Source: Pseudomonadota bacterium (lineage in GTDB: Bacteria > Pseudomonadota > Alphaproteobacteria > Sphingomonadales > Sphingomonadaceae). From it: DNA of 64,000 nucleotides. The notes under the pieces were generated by a model that was not told the DNA's origin, did no database searches, and saw only the letters and a program-made list of their open reading frames with translations. The stretch is from contig JAFAFE010000006.1 of the NCBI GenBank assembly GCA_023423655.1, positions 496,001-560,000 on the forward strand. The letters run 5' to 3'. This document shows positions 60,982 to 64,000 of the stretch, piece after piece. The translations under genes and the position numbers were made by a program. Numbering within the stretch: the first letter of the stretch is position 1; each line of letters starts with the position of its first letter.

Positions 60982-61605
60982 ATGACCACGCTTTTCTATT
61001 CGCCCGGTGCCTGCTCGCTCGCGCCGCATATTGTGCTGGAATGGATTGGCTCGCCTTATGAGGCGGTGCGTGTCGAATTGGGGTCGGATGCCTATAAGGC
61101 GATCAACCCGACCGGCGCGGTGCCGGCCTTGCGCGAAGAGGATGGCTGGACCTTGACGCAGGCCGGCGCAATCCTTGAATATCTGGCCGCCAAATATCCG
61201 GAAGCCGGGTTAGGCGGCGCACCCGATTTACGCGCGCAGTCCGAACTGCATCGCTGGTCGTCCTTCTTTACCTCCGATATGCACGCGGCGTTCTGGCCGA
61301 TCTTTTCACCCGCCCGCTATACCACCGATAGCAGCGATGCCGCGTTGGCGGCGGCAGCTGAAGCGGGCGTCGCCTTGGTGCGCAAGCAATTGGCCTTCCT
61401 CGACGCGCATATGGCGGGCCGGGAATGGATATTGGATGGCGGGCTGTCGGTCATCGACGCTTATGCGTTTCCGATGCTGCGCTGGGCGGTCGCCAAAGTG
61501 CCGGGAGGGCTCAAAGATTATCCCAATGTCAAAGCCCTGATGGACCGCCTCGCCGCCGATCCGGCGGTCCAAAAAGTGCTGGCCGACGAAATGGCGGGCG
61601 GATAG
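60982..61605 (+). CDS. glutathione S-transferase
   Basis: 207 residues. The thioredoxin-like N-domain has TLFYSPGACSLAPHIVLEW (Ser/Cys at the glutathione site, beta-class-like) and NPTGAVPALREEDGWTLTQAGAILEYLA (cis-Pro and the Gln/Ala loop). The helical C-domain has WILDGGLSVIDAYAFPMLRW with the conserved Asp. The start at 60982 is preceded by GGAG. Substrate unknown. Confidence 0.93.
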   Translation: MTTLFYSPGACSLAPHIVLEWIGSPYEAVRVELGSDAYKAINPTGAVPALREEDGWTLTQAGAILEYLAAKYPEAGLGGAPDLRAQSELHRWSSFFTSDMHAAFWPIFSPARYTTDSSDAALAAAAEAGVALVRKQLAFLDAHMAGREWILDGGLSVIDAYAFPMLRWAVAKVPGGLKDYPNVKALMDRLAADPAVQKVLADEMAGG

Positions 61606-61646
61606 CGCGCCCCGCTACGGCGCACATCGCGGGGGTTTGCGGGGGC

Positions 61647-62354
61647 TTACAGCCGCACCACATCATAATCCGGCTTACCCGACCAAGTGAGGCGCATCAT
61701 TGCACCTTGCGCGACCGATTGGACCACATTGGGCCATAGCGCCACGAAACAGGTGCCGCCTTGCGCACGCACCGACGGATAGAGGATGCCATTATGGCCG
61801 CCCGCGCGGACGGCCGCCGCAAAAGCATTGCCCGCCGGATAACCGACAGCCATATCGGGATCGAGGCTCTTATGGCCGGGTCGTTGCCGCAAGTCGGCAA
61901 ACAGGCCCGCCATGCTCGCCCACATCTCGCAATAATCGACGACAGCGTTGAAATCACCGGCATCCGCCAGCGCCCGCGTCAGGTGGAAACCGACCTCGGC
62001 GATACAAGTATCGACATCGAGCGCCGCATACCACGCCCCGCGGTTGGCCGGATTGAAACGCATCGGCTGGCGCGGTTTGGCATAAGCGAAGCTCGCATTG
62101 ATGAATTTGGCGTGCGGGACGCCGTGGACAAGCTCGTCGGAATTCAGCCCGCTTAACCCCCGCTCCTGTGCGATCAAGCGGCTGCTCGTCGCCCCTTCGA
62201 TTTCGGCCAGAAGCGCAAGCGCCTCTGCGCCATCGGCAAGCGGGGTCAACACAGCTTCACGCAGCCGCGCGCTCGAAACCAGCCGCACCGTGCGCGGGAA
62301 AGCATCCCGTATCAGCGGAACGCCGTCAATCGCGCCTTCGTCAGAATCCGCCAC
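61647..62354 (-). CDS. RES-domain toxin
   Basis: About 235 residues. RES-family toxins degrade or modify NAD+. The conserved Arg, Glu and Ser appear as MRFNPANRGAWYAALD, IAEVGFH and GILYPSVRA. The GTG start at 62354 lies 14 bases inside the antitoxin gene; a TTG at 62384 is possible. Confidence 0.9.
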   Translation of the reverse strand: MADSDEGAIDGVPLIRDAFPRTVRLVSSARLREAVLTPLADGAEALALLAEIEGATSSRLIAQERGLSGLNSDELVHGVPHAKFINASFAYAKPRQPMRFNPANRGAWYAALDVDTCIAEVGFHLTRALADAGDFNAVVDYCEMWASMAGLFADLRQRPGHKSLDPDMAVGYPAGNAFAAAVRAGGHNGILYPSVRAQGGTCFVALWPNVVQSVAQGAMMRLTWSGKPDYDVVRL

Positions 62355-62778
62355 GCAATGCGTCAATATATTGGCGGGTTTCAAGCATAAGCGGGATGCC
62401 CCCTTCGATCATCGCCTCGATCGGGCTGCGCCGGTCAAAAATCCGTCCGCGATTGGCAAGCCGGGGCCAGCGGTCCGCCATGCTGTCGGCAAAAAGCAGG
62501 TGCAAGCCTTTGAAAATACCGATGAGCGCGGACGCGCGAGTCAGTTGGTCTTGGCTCAATACGCCGTCCCATTTGCCCGCTTTCATCCGGTCCCAAGTGC
62601 TGTCCGACACGCCGAGCAGCGCCGCGCCTTGCGCATTGCTGCCATCCCACGCCTCGACCAGACGGAGCAAGGCCTTGACCGCCGCCGGGGTGAGCCGCTT
62701 GCGGTCCTCCTCATCGGCAAAATTCTGGAGCCCTTGCGATGCAACGGGCCGCGACTGCAAAGATAGGGCGTGGGGCAT
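62341..62778 (-). CDS. Xre/MbcA/ParS-type antitoxin
   Basis: 145 residues. A helix-turn-helix (WDGSNAQGAALLGVSDSTWDRMKAGKW) is followed by the C-terminal toxin-binding domain with GIFKGLHLLFADS and NRGRIFDRRSPIEAMIEGG, typical of antitoxins paired with RES toxins. The start at 62778 fits AGGAG spacing. Confidence 0.9.
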   Translation of the reverse strand: MPHALSLQSRPVASQGLQNFADEEDRKRLTPAAVKALLRLVEAWDGSNAQGAALLGVSDSTWDRMKAGKWDGVLSQDQLTRASALIGIFKGLHLLFADSMADRWPRLANRGRIFDRRSPIEAMIEGGIPLMLETRQYIDALRGGF

Positions 62779-62788
62779 AAGCATCTCC

Positions 62789-62808
62789 TGACGTATATAT
62801 ATACATCA
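62789..62808. promoter_or_regulatory. near-perfect palindrome operator of Xre-RES pair
   Basis: TGACGTATATATATACATCA differs from its reverse complement at one base pair. Its centre GTATATATATAC is perfect. It lies ten bases upstream of the antitoxin start and probably overlaps the ribosome site region. Confidence 0.7.
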
Positions 62809-62863
62809 CAAGGTGCGATTGTCAAGATTTTGGCACCGCGCGATGCGTGCCTAGACCGCTGCG

Positions 62864-63562
62864 TTACCGCTTGCGATAGCGGAAATACCAGACATCATGG
62901 CCGACTTGGCGGGCTTTGGCTTCATAGCGGGTTTCGGGCCAGCCGCCGGGGCGGGTGAGGAAATCCTTGGGGCTTTGCGCCAGCCATTCAAACTGATGCT
63001 CGTGGCGGGCCATCACCATCATCGCGTGACGCACATAGACCGGATGGTCGGTGCCGAAACGGAATTCGCCGCCGGGTTTGAGCTTGGCCGAGATCATATC
63101 GACCGGGCCATCATTCATCATGCGCCGCTTGGCGTGGCGTGCTTTGGGCCAAGGGTCAGGATGCAGCAGATAGACAAAGGAGAGCGCCCCGTCGGGAATA
63201 CGCCCCAGCACATCAAGCGCATCGCCCATATGCAGGCGGATATTGGGCAAGTGCCGGTCGCGCACATGGCCGAGCGCGGACACCACGCCATTGAGGAACG
63301 GCTCGGCCCCGATAAAGCCGTGGTCGGGCAACATATCGGCGCGATAGGCCATATGCTCGCCGCCGCCGAACCCGATTTCGAAATGCAAGGGCCGGTCATA
63401 ACCGAACAGGCCTTCCGCCGTCACCGGCCCTTCGGCGGGGACCGCAATGGCGGGGAGCAATTGGTCAACCAATTCCTGCTGCCCGGGGCGCAGCTTATGG
63501 CCTTTGACGCGGCCATAAAGGCGGCTCAACATGGTCGGATCGGTGGATTTGGATGCACTCAT
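62864..63562 (-). CDS. trmB: tRNA (guanine-N7-)-methyltransferase
   Basis: Methylates G46 of tRNA with SAM. 232 residues; SAM-binding HFEIGFGGGEHMAYRA, FVYLLHPDPWPKARHAKRR (signature PDPWPK.RH.KRR), and the C-terminal tRNA-contact TRYEAKARQVGHDVW. Upstream lies a repeat-rich stretch. Confidence 0.96.
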   Translation of the reverse strand: MSASKSTDPTMLSRLYGRVKGHKLRPGQQELVDQLLPAIAVPAEGPVTAEGLFGYDRPLHFEIGFGGGEHMAYRADMLPDHGFIGAEPFLNGVVSALGHVRDRHLPNIRLHMGDALDVLGRIPDGALSFVYLLHPDPWPKARHAKRRMMNDGPVDMISAKLKPGGEFRFGTDHPVYVRHAMMVMARHEHQFEWLAQSPKDFLTRPGGWPETRYEAKARQVGHDVWYFRYRKR

Positions 63563-63692
63563 GGGCGCGGCGGGTAGCCCAGCCAGCCTTGCCTGCCAAG
63601 GGTGAAAGCATAACCGGCCTTTTCGCGCATGAAAGCGGTGGACGGTTCAGGGGGGTGGTTTTGCTTCTGTGGTAGTTGGGTTCTCGCGGAGG

Positions 63693-63864
63693 CGCGGAGA
63701 CGCGGAGGGAGAAAAGGGAAAGGGTTCACGCAGAGGCACAGAGGGCACAGAGATTTTGGTTTGGTGGAGTGTCGTTCTGCTGCCACTTAATCTTATGAGA
63801 AAAAGAGGGCGCGTTCGCGCCGGAATTTCTGCCTCTAGCCCTCCGCGTCTCCGCGTGAACCCTT
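63693..63864. repeat. interleaved inverted repeats in a gene-free interval
   Basis: CGCGGAGACGCGGAGGG (63693-63709) is inverted at 63839-63855. A second pair, AAAGGGTTCACGC near 63718 and GCGTGAACCCTTT (63852-63864), crosses the first. The interval 63563-63965 has no gene I can support; several overlapping open frames are low-complexity products of these repeats. Confidence 0.72.
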
Positions 63865-63965
63865 TTCTTGCACATCTTTCCGCTTTTCCCGCTCGTTCGT
63901 TTGCCCCACGGTGCAACCAAAAGCGCGCTCATGCTTTGAAAAGAAAAGCTTAGATGGAGGGATGA

Positions 63966-64000
63966 ATGGCGACCGGAAAAACGGCGACGAAAAGCATTGC
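63966..64000 (+). CDS. start of a gene cut by the window edge
   Basis: ATG at 63966 with GGAGG five bases upstream reads MATGKTATKSI to the window end. Eleven residues are too few to identify a product. Confidence 0.4.
   Translation, partial: MATGKTATKSI

Noticed and set aside
63669..63953. Arg/Gly-rich open frames on both strands
   Set aside because: Products of the interleaved repeats; low complexity.
1..64000. tRNA or rRNA genes
   Set aside because: I looked in the intergenic gaps for cloverleaf-like sequence with TTCRANNC and saw none I could support.

Overview
The window is a stretch of a GC-rich alphaproteobacterial chromosome, most likely from the order Sphingomonadales. This rests on the gene content: a mdh/sucD/sucA TCA cluster, Zur next to a MerC-like protein, a DUF3035/BamF-type lipoprotein, an RcnB-type protein and a TonB-dependent receptor. 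It also rests on the many intergenic palindromes with a core such as TGAGCYTGTCGAAGG. I ran no database search, so the placement is by recognition only.

Layout. 1-13308 is mostly on the minus strand: sucA (cut by the window edge), sucD, a Lys/Ala/Pro-rich periplasmic protein, mdh, a secreted M20 peptidase, then ChaA-type exchanger and RcnB-like genes on plus, then zapE, a thioesterase, two related small envelope proteins, a membrane protein and sdhB. 13520-21666 is an envelope glycan or lipid-head-group locus: CDP-alcohol phosphotransferase, HIT protein, glycerophosphotransferase-like protein, two glycosyltransferases, a flippase and two nucleotidyltransferases. 22126-32689 is accessory metabolism: META lipoprotein, alpha/beta hydrolase, a beta-helix/diheme-cytochrome pair, an FAD oxidoreductase divergent from a GbsR/MarR regulator, a coupled DUF4166-DCC-saccharopine-dehydrogenase-like operon and a TonB-dependent receptor. 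33004-39654 holds rplM-rpsI, ctaA, merC-like, zur-like, a lipoprotein with HExxH, and dxs. 39665-41174 holds a small HTH-like protein and two toxin-antitoxin modules of opposite orientation. 41158-44812 holds an MFS transporter, purT, a SpoIIAA-like protein and a DUF3035 lipoprotein.

44913-55256 is a housekeeping run: lspA-ileS, a GIY-YIG gene, ribF, an M19 dipeptidase, folA, purK, purE, a GGDEF protein on plus, and map. acnA follows. 58411-59776 looks acquired (lower GC): an HNH endonuclease and an uncharacterised partner. The right end holds a small charged protein behind a 37-bp-period direct repeat, a glutathione S-transferase, an Xre-RES toxin-antitoxin pair, trmB and the first 35 bases of another gene.

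The most unusual signal is the palindromic repeats. One superfamily (core close to CCCCGCGAAGGCGGGG) frames a GIY-YIG nuclease gene as a 494-bp cassette, with the two palindromes in inverted orientation. Two relatives lie inside the neighbouring ileS gene without breaking its frame. Together they suggest a palindrome family spread or kept by a single-domain GIY-YIG nuclease. That is a hypothesis from the sequence, not a demonstrated system.
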